Part shown: one piece after another, positions 43,887 through 52,688 of the stretch
How positions within the stretch are numbered: position 1 is the first letter of the stretch
Layout: each line of letters begins with the position of its first letter
The notes under the pieces: generated by a model
What the model was told of the DNA's origin: nothing
Databases searched by the model: none
The model's input: only the letters and a program-made list of their open reading frames with translations
Source of the DNA: Gemmata palustris
GTDB taxonomy: Bacteria > Planctomycetota > Planctomycetia > Gemmatales > Gemmataceae
NCBI RefSeq assembly: GCF_017939745.1
Contig: NZ_JAGKQQ010000001.1
Span: 8,075,299 to 8,139,298, forward strand
Direction: 5' to 3'
Length of the DNA: 64,000 nucleotides
Made by a program: the position numbers and the translations under genes

Positions 43887-44624
43887 TCATCTTTTTTCGT
43901 TCCACGCACGGTTGGCGTACTTCTCCGCACGAATGGCTGGAGTGCGTTCTTGTTCCTCCGCGGTCCATTTGCCCGCGGTCACCGTCCAGCCCGTGTCGGT
44001 CGCGAATGCTTCCGTTAACATCCGTGCGAGAACTTCGGGGGCGAATTTCGGCGCACCCGCGTCGTCGCAGATGCCGGGCAGTTGCGGCGCGAATTCGCTC
44101 CGGTGCAACAGAATGCTCCCGTGCTGGAGCGTCGCGCCGCGCATCTTCCGCTGTGCGCTCCCCGCGACCTTCGAGCCGTTCAGGAGCAGATCACCGGGCG
44201 TCTGGTGCAGGAAGCACACGAGCGCGCCGAGCTTCTGCTCCTCGCCGCAGACGACCGCGTGCGTCTTCACGCCGCGTTCCTTCAGCACTCCCTGCACAAT
44301 GTGATGGAACCGGCAGATCCAGTGCTCCTGCGACACCCACTGTTTGCCCGGTGGGAGCGCGAGGGCGTAGGTCAGTTCGTGGTGGTGGACGATTGCCGCG
44401 CCGCCGGTCGATCGACGGACCCACGGCAGTCCTGCGAGGTTCGCGTTGGCGCCGCGTTCCTCGGTGTGTTGGAAGTACCCGAGTGAGAGCGTCGGCGCGG
44501 TCCAGGTGTAAAACCGCAGCGATGCGACCCCGCTCACAGCGGATTCCAGCATCGCTTCGTCTGCGGACATATTCGTAGCGCCATCGGCGCCGGCGAACGG
44601 TAACAAGCGGATGGTTTGGCTCAT
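43887..44624 (-). CDS. lipoate-protein ligase A family protein
   Basis: 245 residues of the BPL/LplA/LipB fold. Features: LRFYTWTAPTLSLGYFQ, the lipoate/AMP site RRSTGGAAIVHHHELTYAL (70-88), and KVAGSAQRK with Lys152 as the expected catalytic lysine. These enzymes attach lipoate or octanoate to the E2 and GcvH lipoyl domains. The planctomycete version could be an octanoyltransferase, so 'lplA-like' is the safe call. No lipoyl-domain or lipA gene is adjacent. Confidence 0.88.
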   Translation of the reverse strand: MSQTIRLLPFAGADGATNMSADEAMLESAVSGVASLRFYTWTAPTLSLGYFQHTEERGANANLAGLPWVRRSTGGAAIVHHHELTYALALPPGKQWVSQEHWICRFHHIVQGVLKERGVKTHAVVCGEEQKLGALVCFLHQTPGDLLLNGSKVAGSAQRKMRGATLQHGSILLHRSEFAPQLPGICDDAGAPKFAPEVLARMLTEAFATDTGWTVTAGKWTAEEQERTPAIRAEKYANRAWNEKR

Positions 44625-44657
44625 GATGGTATTTTACCGATCCGCTGGCACGCGGAG

Positions 44658-44780
44658 ACACAGGGCTTCCGCCCTGTGCTACGGAAGTCGGCCCCATCCG
44701 GGGCGAAGACAGATACCGTCAATGTCTTTCACGCCGCGGAGCGGCCGGCGTTCGTAGCACAGGGCGGAAGCCCTGTGTGC
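44658..44780. repeat. dispersed palindromic element, copies 2 and 3 (inverted pair)
   Basis: 44659-44683 and 44753-44777 are perfect 25-bp reverse complements containing CACAGGGCTTCCGCCCTGTG. The first is followed by CGGCCCCATCCGGGGCGAAG as in copy 1 at 38127. The pair flanks a 69-bp centre. No gene is present between 44625 and 44893. Confidence 0.9.
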
Positions 44781-44893
44781 TTGGTTTTGGCTCAAATCAG
44801 CTGAATCCACGAAATCTGTTGGCTCACTTGTCGAAAACAGGGGTAGATATTACGATTTCAATGTGATATCACTCAGATATCGGAGGGCGTGCC

Positions 44894-45829
44894 GTGGAAG
44901 ACCGTGAACTGAAACTGTGGTCGGGCTGGCTCGGGGCGTTCGGAGTGCTGGTCGGTTTGGGCGCGATCATCGCCCTCATCGCGCTGGCCTCGGCGTGGAA
45001 AGAGCCCAAGTTGGTATGGGCGATCGTTCCACTATCGGTTCTGTGGGTGATTTCTCTAGCCGGGTTCATCGTGAACGGGCCGAACCAGGCGCGCGTGGTG
45101 CAACTGTTCGGGAGCTACGTCGGCACGTTGCGCAAAACCGGGTTCTTCTACGGCAACCCGTTCTACTGGCGCACGCGGGTGAGCCTGCGGGTGCAGGTGT
45201 TCGAGACCGGGATGAACAAAACGGACGAAACGAAGGACGCGACCGGCCGGGTCATCACACAGGCGACATCGCACCGCGAGCCGCTCAAGGTGAACGACCA
45301 CGACGGAACGCCGATCGAGATCGCGGCCGTGGTGCTGTGGAAGGTGGTGAACGCGGCCGAAGCGGTGTTCCAGGTGGACGACTACGAGGAGTTCGTGAAG
45401 CTCCAGGCGGACGCGGCTCTGCGTAATCTTGCGAGTCGCTACAGTTACGACGCGCCCGACACCGATGCGCACTCGCTCCGCGGGCACATTGAGGAAGTGG
45501 CGAACCAGTTGAAACTCGAACTTCAGGAGCGGATGCGGCAGGCCGGCGTGGAAGTTCAGGAGGCGCGCATCAGCTACCTCGCTTACGCCCGCGAGATCGC
45601 GTCCGCGATGCTCCAGCGGCAGCAGGCCGGGGCCATCATCGCGGCCCGGGCGAAGATCGTCGAAGGGGCCGTGGGCATGGTGGAGCACGCGCTCCAGATG
45701 CTCAGCGAGAAGAACATCATCGAACTGGACGGCGAGCGCCGGGCCGCGATGGTGAGCAACCTGCTCGTGGTGCTCTGCGGACACAGCGCGCCGCAACCGG
45801 TCGTCAACACTGGCACGCTTTACAACTGA
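44894..45829 (+). CDS. SPFH/Band 7 domain membrane protein
   Basis: 311 residues from a GTG at 44894 preceded by GGAGGG. Two helices near the N-terminus (about 12-34 and 42-62) anchor it to the membrane. The SPFH domain follows: [20 protein letters not shown], then [17 protein letters not shown] and [40 protein letters not shown]. The C-terminal coiled coil is [20 protein letters not shown] to [15 protein letters not shown]. Members form membrane scaffolds of stomatin/HflK type. A hydrolase and an Arc-like gene follow on the same strand, with a repeat in between. Confidence 0.9.
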   Translation: MEDRELKLWSGWLGAFGVLVGLGAIIALIALASAWKEPKLVWAIVPLSVLWVISLAGFIVNGPNQARVVQLFGSYVGTLRKTGFFYGNPFYWRTRVSLRVQVFETGMNKTDETKDATGRVITQATSHREPLKVNDHDGTPIEIAAVVLWKVVNAAEAVFQVDDYEEFVKLQADAALRNLASRYSYDAPDTDAHSLRGHIEEVANQLKLELQERMRQAGVEVQEARISYLAYAREIASAMLQRQQAGAIIAARAKIVEGAVGMVEHALQMLSEKNIIELDGERRAAMVSNLLVVLCGHSAPQPVVNTGTLYN

Positions 45830-45963
45830 GAAGAAACCTCTCCCCAACCCCTCCCCTAAAAAGGGAGGGGCTTAAAACGGTCGCAGATATTTCGTGTCGG
45901 TTGTCTTTGGTTCTGTTCCCCCTTCCTTTTTAGGGAAGGGGGTTAGGGGGTTAGGTTCTTCAG
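45828..45963. repeat. inverted-repeat element between SPFH and hydrolase genes
   Basis: The left arm (45828-45871) contains CCCCTCCCCTAAAAAGGGAG and the right arm (45915-45963) contains CCTTCCTTTTTAGGGAAGGG. Each is itself a hairpin, and the whole is a large imperfect inverted repeat with GAAGAA/TTCTTC ends. It fills the SPFH-hydrolase gap. Confidence 0.8.
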
Positions 45964-45972
45964 GAGTCACCC

Positions 45973-46932
45973 ATGTATTTTGCACTTACTCTCGTTCTCG
46001 CGGCTCCCCCTCTTGCGGACGTTCCCGCGCCGCGGTTGTTGGGCGAACTGGTGGAGTTGAAAACCGGCACCGGCACGCTGTACGGCACGTTCGATCTGCC
46101 CGCCAAGCCCGGGCCGTGGCCGGTGGTGTTACTTCATGCCGGGTCCGGGCCGACGAATCGCGATGGCAACGGGCCGCTCACCCGCACCGACAATCTCAAG
46201 ATGGTCGGCCGGGCGCTCGCCGCGAAGGGCATTGCGGTACTGCGGATCGACAAACGTGGGGTGGGTGCCAGTGCTTCTGCGTTGGCAAAAGAGGAAGACG
46301 TGCGGGTCGAAACTTACGCGGCCGACGTGCTCGCGTGGGTGTCCCTGCTCCGCAACGATACGCGGTTCACAAAGCTCGGTTACATCGGCCATAGCGAGGG
46401 CGCGCTTATCGGGCTGGTCGCGGCGCAGGACGCGAAGTTCGATGCGATCGTTTCCTTGTGCGGTCCGGGGCGCCCGCTCCAGGTCGTTCTCCGCGAGCAA
46501 TTGAAGCGCGGGTTGCCGGACGATTTGTACAAGCAGAGCGACACGATTCTGACCGAGTTGGAAGCCGGGCGCGCGGTGAAAGAGGCGCCGAAATCACTGG
46601 CCGCGTTGTTCCGGCCGAGCGTGCAACCGTACCTGATTTCGATGTTCAAGCACGACCCGGCGAAGCTGGCTGCCGGGGTGAGCGCGCCCTTTCTGATCGT
46701 GTCCGGTTCGACCGACATTCAGGTTTCGGCCGCGGACGCGAAGTGCTTGGGTGACGCCAACACGAGTGCGCGGGTCGTGACCGTTGAGGGCATGAACCAC
46801 GTGCTGAAGGTGGTGCCCAAAACTGATCGGGCGGACCAGCTCCCGAGCTATTCGGACCCGTCACTGGCGCTGCACCCGAAACTGGTGCCGGAACTCGTGG
46901 GGTTCTTCACGAAATCGTTGAGTGGGAAGTAA
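45973..46932 (+). CDS. exported alpha/beta hydrolase
   Basis: 319 residues. The N-terminus MYFALTLVLAAPPLADVPA is a short signal-like segment. The alpha/beta hydrolase fold shows PVVLLHAGSGPTNRDGNG (oxyanion region), VLRIDKRGVGAS, and the nucleophile elbow GYIGHSEGALIG with Ser141. A likely catalytic Asp is in SGSTDIQV and the His in GMNHVLK. This layout matches the dienelactone hydrolase/alpha-beta hydrolase families of unknown substrate. It lies between the SPFH gene and the Arc-like gene, 35 bp from the latter. Confidence 0.88.
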   Translation: MYFALTLVLAAPPLADVPAPRLLGELVELKTGTGTLYGTFDLPAKPGPWPVVLLHAGSGPTNRDGNGPLTRTDNLKMVGRALAAKGIAVLRIDKRGVGASASALAKEEDVRVETYAADVLAWVSLLRNDTRFTKLGYIGHSEGALIGLVAAQDAKFDAIVSLCGPGRPLQVVLREQLKRGLPDDLYKQSDTILTELEAGRAVKEAPKSLAALFRPSVQPYLISMFKHDPAKLAAGVSAPFLIVSGSTDIQVSAADAKCLGDANTSARVVTVEGMNHVLKVVPKTDRADQLPSYSDPSLALHPKLVPELVGFFTKSLSGK

Positions 46933-46967
46933 CGCACCTGGGCGCCCGCCACCGAGGATAACGGGGT

Positions 46968-47156
46968 ATGGCCAAGAAAGACGTGAAGCCGTTCCTGCTG
47001 CGACTCGACCCGCGCGTCCACGCGGCCGTGCAGCGCTGGGCGGAGGAAGACTTGCGCAGCTTGAACGGGCAGATCGAGTTCATTCTGCGTCAGGCGCTCG
47101 TGAAGCGCGGCATCAAACTGACCGACGACGATAAACCGCCCGACGCGGGCACCTGA
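46968..47156 (+). CDS. Arc-like ribbon-helix-helix protein
   Basis: 62 residues with an Arc/MetJ-type DNA-binding fold: a beta strand (KPFLLRLDPRVH), helix A (AAVQRWAEEDLRSLN) and helix B (GQIEFILRQALVKRGI). This pattern is the Arc family seen next to SPFH proteins in many bacteria. It is a candidate transcriptional repressor or an adaptor of that locus. ATG at 46968, preceded by GAGGA. Confidence 0.85.
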   Translation: MAKKDVKPFLLRLDPRVHAAVQRWAEEDLRSLNGQIEFILRQALVKRGIKLTDDDKPPDAGT

Positions 47157-47200
47157 AGCTACAATACCCCGACCGTCACTCCATTCGGTCGGGAGCGCTC

Positions 47201-48433
47201 ATGTCAAATGCCCCGGAAGTGATTCGCGCGAAGTGCTGCATCGCCGGCGGTGGACCCGCGGGAATGGTGCTCGGGTTCCTCCTCGCGCGGGCCGGCGTCG
47301 AGGTCGTCGTTCTGGAGAAGCACGCCGACTTCCTCCGCGACTTCCGTGGCGACACCATCCACCCGTCGACGCTCGAAGTGATCCACGAACTCGGGCTCCT
47401 CGACGACTTCCTCCGCCACCCGCACCAGGAAGCGCGCGTGCTCGCGGGCAACGTGGCGGGCGCCGAGTTCCCGCTCGCGGACTTCTCGCACCTCCCGACC
47501 AAGTGCAAGTTCATCGCACTGATGCCGCAATGGGATTTTCTGGACTTCGTGAGCGCGCACGCGAAGAAGTACCCGACGTTCCGGCTCGTCACGCGCGCCG
47601 CGGTCACGGACCTGATCGAAGAGAGCGGGCGCGTGCTCGGCGTGAGGGCAACTACGCCCGAGGGTCTGCTCGAGGTGCGCGCGGACCTCACCGTTGGCGC
47701 TGATGGTCGGCACTCCACGGTCCGCGCCCGCGCCCGGTTGCCCGTACAAGACTTCGGCGCGCCGATGGACGTGCTGTGGATGCGCCTGTCGCGTAAGCCG
47801 TCGGACGGCGATCGCCCCGTGGGGCGGTTCGACCGCGGGCGCATCTTCGTGATGATTTATCGCGGCGACTACTGGCAGTGCGGGTTCGTCATTCCGAAGG
47901 GCGATCACGCCGCGGTGATGACGCGCGGACTCGAAGCGTTCCGCGCCGACATCGTCGCTGGCGCGCCGTTTCTTGTGGATCGTGTGGAGGAACTGCGGAG
48001 CTGGGACGATGTGAAGCTGCTCACCGTGACGGTGGACCGACTGCGGAAGTGGTGGCGCCCCGGGGTGCTGTGTATCGGCGACGCGGCGCACGCGATGTCG
48101 CCCGTTGGCGGTGTCGGAATCAACCTCGCGATTCAGGACGCGGTTGCGACCGCGAACATTCTCGCGGAGAAGCTCGGCGCAGGGACCGTAACCGGGGCCG
48201 ACCTCGCCGCAGTTCAACGGCGCCGGACGCTCCCGACGCAGCTCACGCAGTGGATTCAGGTCCAAGTACAGAAGCGGGTGATTACCCACGCGCTGACGGC
48301 GCGCGGGCCGTTGAAGGTGCCCACCGCAGCACGCCTGCTCCAGCGGTTCCCGCTCCTGCGGCGCATCCCGGCGCGCCTCGTCGGGGTCGGCATTCGGCCC
48401 GAGCACGTGAAGACGAAAGACGCCTTCAAGTAA
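47201..48433 (+). CDS. FAD-dependent monooxygenase (FAD_binding_3 family)
   Basis: 410 residues of the p-hydroxybenzoate hydroxylase/UbiH flavoprotein class. The dinucleotide fold CCIAGGGPAGMVLGFLLARA is at 12-31, followed by VVVLEKHADFLRDFRGDTIH. The DG motif is VGADGRHSTVRA, and the second FAD motif GVLCIGDAAHAMSPVGGVG. Such enzymes use NAD(P)H and O2 to hydroxylate aromatics; related proteins lack a known substrate. No electron-transfer or catabolic gene is adjacent. It follows the Arc-like gene after 44 bp. The repeat element begins 25 bp past its stop. Confidence 0.92.
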   Translation: MSNAPEVIRAKCCIAGGGPAGMVLGFLLARAGVEVVVLEKHADFLRDFRGDTIHPSTLEVIHELGLLDDFLRHPHQEARVLAGNVAGAEFPLADFSHLPTKCKFIALMPQWDFLDFVSAHAKKYPTFRLVTRAAVTDLIEESGRVLGVRATTPEGLLEVRADLTVGADGRHSTVRARARLPVQDFGAPMDVLWMRLSRKPSDGDRPVGRFDRGRIFVMIYRGDYWQCGFVIPKGDHAAVMTRGLEAFRADIVAGAPFLVDRVEELRSWDDVKLLTVTVDRLRKWWRPGVLCIGDAAHAMSPVGGVGINLAIQDAVATANILAEKLGAGTVTGADLAAVQRRRTLPTQLTQWIQVQVQKRVITHALTARGPLKVPTAARLLQRFPLLRRIPARLVGVGIRPEHVKTKDAFK

Positions 48434-48457
48434 TGCCAAATTGCGTTGATTGGTGAT

Positions 48458-48753
48458 CTTCTGTAGCCGGCCTCTGTGAGGCCGGGGCGCCCATGTCTGT
48501 GGCCCCCCGGCCTCACACAACAGATTGCAAACGTGGATAGCGCCGGGCCGGTGTTTGGGTTTTGCCCTCTCCCCTTGCGGGAGAGGGACGCCGCGCTTCG
48601 CGGCGGGGTGAGGGGTTGCTTCCACACCCAGGAGGTTACCCCTCACCCGGTTCGCAAAGCCTCACCACCCTCTCCCGCAAGGGGAGAGGGCACAATCCGA
48701 AGGCAACCGACAACCCACGTTTGCAATTCGTTGACAGAGGTCGGCTACAGAAG
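48458..48753. repeat. nested inverted-repeat element
   Basis: Three nested levels of inversion are visible. Outer arms are 48458-48476 and 48735-48753 (one mismatch; CTTCTGTAGCCGG). The middle arms are near 48524 and 48715 (ATTGCAAACGTGG). The inner arms are the perfect 23-bp pair 48565-48587 and 48668-48690, which are hairpins themselves (CCCTCTCCCCTTGCGGGAGA). It fills the gap between the FAD enzyme and the PARG gene. Confidence 0.85.
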
Positions 48754-48789
48754 GATGACTCTTCCACACGATTTGGTATCAGTCGATTG

Positions 48790-49596
48790 CTACGCCGAGA
48801 ACCGCTCCGCGAACGGGCTGATCGTTGCGCCGTCGGACGACAGGACCGCGAATACGACCTTCGCGAAACAGCCGGCGAACTTGCCGCGAAGCGCCTTCGC
48901 GAACAACTCGGCGATCAGTTCTGGATCGTTCTTGAACACCCCGCAACCCCATGCGCCGAGAACGGCCGCGTCGTGCCCGTGCCCGGCCATGAGGGTGAGC
49001 ACCTTATCGATGCGCTCGCGCATTTCGTCGCGAACGAGCGCCCGTTCCTTGTCCCGGATCGCTCCGACGTTCACCGCGGGCGAAGTCACGAACGCGCACA
49101 AGTACGGCTCGTCGAGCAACTCCCCCTCATCGTCCTTGAACACCGGCACCGCGGGCGAATAGATCGCGTAGTTCGTGTAGAACCCGCCACCGAGGTGCGC
49201 GTGCGCCCGGTACATCGCGTTGTTGTTGATACAGGCATACAACCCGGACGCGCGACAGAGCGACTCCTCCTGCGCCCGCGCGCCGCCGAGAAACCCGCCA
49301 CCCGGGTGCCGTGCGGACGCAAAGTTCAGTGCGACCGGCCGAAATTCTTCAGCAACCAACTTCCGCGCGGCTTCGAGCGTGGTGTCGTTTATGGTCTCGA
49401 AGGTCGTGGGGCGTTCGGAAGGCACGAACCGCGGCAGTGGTTCGTCCGGCGGGTACGTGAGCGTGCCGTCCCGCGCCGATTCGACGAGGTGGCGGACGTG
49501 GACCGTTTCGTCCTTGCGGTTCGTGTACCGCCCGGCGGCGATGATGTCGATCGTGTCGCGCGCGATCGAGGCCGCCCGGCTCCGTTTGGGATACAT
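48790..49596 (-). CDS. microbial-type poly(ADP-ribose) glycohydrolase (TIGR02452)
   Basis: 268 residues from the ATG at 49594-49596, which has a CGGAGCCGG ribosome-binding site; a longer frame is unsupported. The macrodomain-like fold holds the PARG signature GGGFLGGARAQEE at 99-111, with the catalytic Glu pair Glu110/Glu111. Further features are SLCRASGLYACI, FKDDEGELLDEPY, and LGAWGCGVFKNDPELIAELF. Family members remove ADP-ribose from proteins or nucleic acids. No ADP-ribosyltransferase gene is seen nearby. Confidence 0.92.
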   Translation of the reverse strand: MYPKRSRAASIARDTIDIIAAGRYTNRKDETVHVRHLVESARDGTLTYPPDEPLPRFVPSERPTTFETINDTTLEAARKLVAEEFRPVALNFASARHPGGGFLGGARAQEESLCRASGLYACINNNAMYRAHAHLGGGFYTNYAIYSPAVPVFKDDEGELLDEPYLCAFVTSPAVNVGAIRDKERALVRDEMRERIDKVLTLMAGHGHDAAVLGAWGCGVFKNDPELIAELFAKALRGKFAGCFAKVVFAVLSSDGATISPFAERFSA

Positions 49597-49691
49597 ACCG
49601 GCTCCGTGTGAGGTGTTGTGAGACACGGAGCGTAGGGCGGTGGTTCGGGGATAATCTCCGCACGGAGGGCGACGCCCGGATCGACAGGCCG

Positions 49692-50759
49692 TCACTTCGC
49701 CGGTTTGTACCCTTCCGGGGGCAGGACCACCTCGAAGTCCGATCCTTTGATTTTGCGCAGCTCTTCGTGGAGCACGGGAATGCGCTCGTCGGGCGCGCAC
49801 GACAGCGCCCAGTCGATGCCGTTGTCCGCGACCAGCATCCCGTACTTCTTCAGCGCCTCCAGAATCACCTTCACTTCCGCCGAGAACTTCGACGTGTCGA
49901 AGTCCTTCCGCAGCCGGATGCGCTCACCCATGCGCGGAAGGTCCGCTTCGGTTCTGCGACTCGCGAAGTGCGTCGCGGGGTAGACGTAGGAGCGCGCTGT
50001 TTTCACCACGGTCACGCGCATCGCGTGCTCGATCGCGCCGCGCTTCAACTCGTCGTAACGGATGATCGCGGGGAAGATCGGTAGGCCGGCCGCGTCGGAA
50101 CTCGTCCAGCCGTTCGGCCGGAGCTTGTTGCTCTTGAGATCGAACGTCGCCTCGCACGCGGCCTGCCAGCCCGCATCGGTCTTCTTCAGTTGGTAGAACT
50201 CGTACAGCATCCGGTTGGTCGGATCGACGACGATCGCGTGCCGGTCGCCGTTCTCCTTCAGCTTGTCGCGTTGCACGTCTTCGAGCGTGGTGCTCTTCAG
50301 TTTGGCGTTCCGCGAATAGTTCGCGGGCCAGCCCTCAATCGGCACGGTGTCGGGCAGCGGGTACGGTCCCTTATCGGACTCCTTCGGATAACTCACGAGC
50401 TTCACATCGAGCTTCTTCTCACCGGGCGGGACCAGTACGAAACCCATGTCCGCGTTGTACCGCAGTGGCTTGTTCGCGCCGATGGACGCGACGATCTCCT
50501 TCGATTGGGGGTGCAGCGGCCAATCGCTGACGACGAGGTTCCACGGGTTGTCTTCCGGGAACACTTCGAGCGCGGCGAGGATCGCGTCGGCTTCGGGCGT
50601 GTCGAAGGGGACGGGCGTGTCGATCTTCGGCATCGTGGCTTTGCGGATGCGCTCGACGCGTGCCGGATCGCCCGAAACCAGCGGTTTCTTCGGTTCCTGC
50701 GTGAACGCGACGCCACTCGCCGTGGCCACCACGAGCAGACACGCGATTCGCGAGCGCAT
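49692..50759 (-). CDS. exported protein of unknown function
   Basis: 355 residues with a signal peptide (MRSRIACLLVVATASGVAFT, mature from QEPKK). Features: FPEDNPWNLVVSDWPLHPQS, GDRHAIVVDPTNRMLYEFY, WTSSDAAGLPIFPAIIRYDE and MGERIRLRKDFDTSKFSAEV. Relatives are widespread exported proteins of Proteobacteria and Actinobacteria with no known function. It lies 13 bp after the small membrane gene and may share the trpE transcript. Confidence 0.82.
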   Translation of the reverse strand: MRSRIACLLVVATASGVAFTQEPKKPLVSGDPARVERIRKATMPKIDTPVPFDTPEADAILAALEVFPEDNPWNLVVSDWPLHPQSKEIVASIGANKPLRYNADMGFVLVPPGEKKLDVKLVSYPKESDKGPYPLPDTVPIEGWPANYSRNAKLKSTTLEDVQRDKLKENGDRHAIVVDPTNRMLYEFYQLKKTDAGWQAACEATFDLKSNKLRPNGWTSSDAAGLPIFPAIIRYDELKRGAIEHAMRVTVVKTARSYVYPATHFASRRTEADLPRMGERIRLRKDFDTSKFSAEVKVILEALKKYGMLVADNGIDWALSCAPDERIPVLHEELRKIKGSDFEVVLPPEGYKPAK

Positions 50760-50772
50760 AACGGCTCCGGGT

Positions 50773-50988
50773 TCATCTTGAGCGGACGAATACGACGAGA
50801 CTGACGAATGCGAGCACGATCAGGAAGCCGACAATACGAGCGAGTACAGGGTGGTTTTTCCGGAGCCGTTCGCCGGCCGCGGCTCCCGATTCGTAATCCC
50901 GAAATACGAACCCGAGTGTCACGAGCACCGCGAGCCCGATAAGCGCGGCGAGTTTCTTCCACCCTTCAAAGTCGTCCGCGAACAGCAT
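50773..50988 (-). CDS. small two-helix membrane protein
   Basis: 71 residues with helices at about 13-30 and 51-68 separated by a charged loop (FRDYESGAAAGERLRKNHPV). The start is the ATG at 50986-50988; the longer frame on this strand only reads through trpE. It starts 16 bp after the trpE stop and ends 13 bp before the exported protein gene, so the three are probably co-transcribed. No known family. Confidence 0.75.
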   Translation of the reverse strand: MLFADDFEGWKKLAALIGLAVLVTLGFVFRDYESGAAAGERLRKNHPVLARIVGFLIVLAFVSLVVFVRSR

Positions 50989-51004
50989 GGGCGCTGGCCC
51001 CTCG

Positions 51005-52552
51005 TTATAGCTGCGTTTCGGCCACTTCGATGGCGCGGAGCAGGCTCGCGGCTTTGTCCACGGTTTCCTGGTACTCGGCCGCGGGGACGCTGTCCGCGAC
51101 CAGCCCCGCGCCGGCCTGAACGTAGGCCGTTTGGCCGAGCAGCACCATTGTGCGTAGCGCGATGCACGTGTCCATGTTACCGCTGAAGTCAACGTACCCG
51201 ACGGCCCCGCCATACGGCCCCCGGCGGTGCGGTTCCAGTTCGTCGATGATTTCCATCGCCCGCACCTTTGGCGCACCCGAGAGTGTGCCGGCCGGGAGAC
51301 TCGCGCGGAGCGCATCAAACGCGGTCAGCCCCGGCCGGAGCTTGCCCGTCACGGTGCTCGAGAGGTGCATGACGTGACTGTAGCGCTCGACCGTGAGCAG
51401 ATCGCTGATCTTCACGCTGCCCAGTTCCGCGACGCGGCCCACGTCGTTTCGTGCGAGGTCCACGAGCATGATGTGCTCGGCCCGCTCCTTCGGGTCGGCG
51501 ATTAGCTCGGCCGCGAGCGCCGTGTCTTCTTCAGGTGTGGCCCCGCGGCGCCGGGTGCCGGCCAGTGGGCGGTTCGTGATGACGCCGTTCTCGACGCGGC
51601 ACATGATTTCCGGCGACGCCCCGACGAGCGTAACTTCACCGGCCCGGACGTAGAACATGAACGGACTGGGGTTCACGACCCGCAGCGCGCGGTAAATGTC
51701 GAACGGCCGCGCCCGCGTTTCGGTGCGGAACCGCTGGCTGAGTACGATCTGGAACGCATCGCCCGCGTTGATGTACTCGCGCACCTGCTCCACTGCGGCC
51801 TCGAACGCCGGGCGCGTGAAGTTCGACTGAATTCGCGCGTCCGGGATCGGCGCCCGGGGTTCGGCGGAGGCCCGGCGCTTCGGGTCGATGTCCGTCAGTT
51901 GAATGTCCGCGACGCCGCGCTGCAGGCGCCCGACCAGCTCATCGACCCCGCGGCACGCGGCCTGGTACGCCGCCCGCAGATCATCTTCGCGGTACTCGGC
52001 GCCCGATGTCTGGTACCCGTCCAGCCGCGCGTGCGCAACGACCAGGATCGTCTTTGCCGCGTGGTCGAAGATGACCATGCGATCGTAGAAGCCGAAACTG
52101 AGGTCGGGCAGTTTGCGATCGTCCTGCGGGGCGTTGGGCAGGTGTTCGACGTAGCGCACGGTGTCGTAGCCCGCGTAGCCGACGGCCCCGCCACAGAACC
52201 GCGGGAGCCCGAGCACACTCGGGGCGCGGAACCGCGCGATCGTTTCTTCGAGGAGCTTGAGCGGGTCTTCGCACGTGAACTCGTGCGCCTCGCGCTCGCC
52301 CGCGTTCCGGACGACTACGCTTGTCCCGCGCGCCTGGAACGTCATGAACGGCCCGGCGCCCAGGAAGCTGTACCGCCCCACGCGCTCGCCGCCGACGACG
52401 CTCTCGAACAGGAACGACCAGTCCCCCTCTTGCAACTTGCAGAACGCGGACACGGGCGTGAGCGTGTCGCCGGTGAGTTGGCGGTACACGGGCACAACGG
52501 TGTGCTCGCGCGCGAGTGCGGCGAACTCGTCGAACGTCGGACGGTGTGGCAT
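51005..52552 (-). CDS. trpE: anthranilate synthase component I
   Basis: Makes anthranilate from chorismate with ammonia from TrpG; first step of tryptophan synthesis. 515 residues. The N-terminal regulatory part has [17 protein letters not shown] (near 20-36), where tryptophan binds, and [20 protein letters not shown]. The chorismate-binding domain has [77 protein letters not shown] and [10 protein letters not shown]. No leader peptide or attenuator is recognised upstream. trpG and the other trp genes are not in the window. Confidence 0.96.
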   Translation of the reverse strand: MPHRPTFDEFAALAREHTVVPVYRQLTGDTLTPVSAFCKLQEGDWSFLFESVVGGERVGRYSFLGAGPFMTFQARGTSVVVRNAGEREAHEFTCEDPLKLLEETIARFRAPSVLGLPRFCGGAVGYAGYDTVRYVEHLPNAPQDDRKLPDLSFGFYDRMVIFDHAAKTILVVAHARLDGYQTSGAEYREDDLRAAYQAACRGVDELVGRLQRGVADIQLTDIDPKRRASAEPRAPIPDARIQSNFTRPAFEAAVEQVREYINAGDAFQIVLSQRFRTETRARPFDIYRALRVVNPSPFMFYVRAGEVTLVGASPEIMCRVENGVITNRPLAGTRRRGATPEEDTALAAELIADPKERAEHIMLVDLARNDVGRVAELGSVKISDLLTVERYSHVMHLSSTVTGKLRPGLTAFDALRASLPAGTLSGAPKVRAMEIIDELEPHRRGPYGGAVGYVDFSGNMDTCIALRTMVLLGQTAYVQAGAGLVADSVPAAEYQETVDKAASLLRAIEVAETQL

Positions 52553-52633
52553 GACAGACTCGTCGGGATGGAGACGAGTTCATTGTCGCTGGCGGGGCGC
52601 GTATCGGCGAGCGGGCGCGGACCCGCAACAAAA

Positions 52634-52673
52634 AGAAAGAGCGCACCGGGCGGGTGCCCGGTGCGCTCTTTCT
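52634..52673 (-). terminator. rho-independent terminator of the sigma factor gene
   Basis: A perfect 17-bp stem (52634-52650 with 52657-52673; core GAGCGCACCGGG) with a six-base loop. On the minus strand it is followed by TTTTTGTTG, a proper T tract. It lies 16 bp past the stop at 52689 and before trpE. Confidence 0.88.
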
Positions 52674-52688
52674 CGGGGCGCGTGCGAA

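Noticed and set aside
44082-44486. Plus-strand frame opposite the lipoate ligase gene
   Set aside because: Antisense to the conserved RRSTGGAAIVHH motif region; no family features.
48562-49611. A 349-codon plus-strand frame opposite the PARG gene
   Set aside because: It begins inside the nested repeat element and is antisense to conserved PARG motifs.
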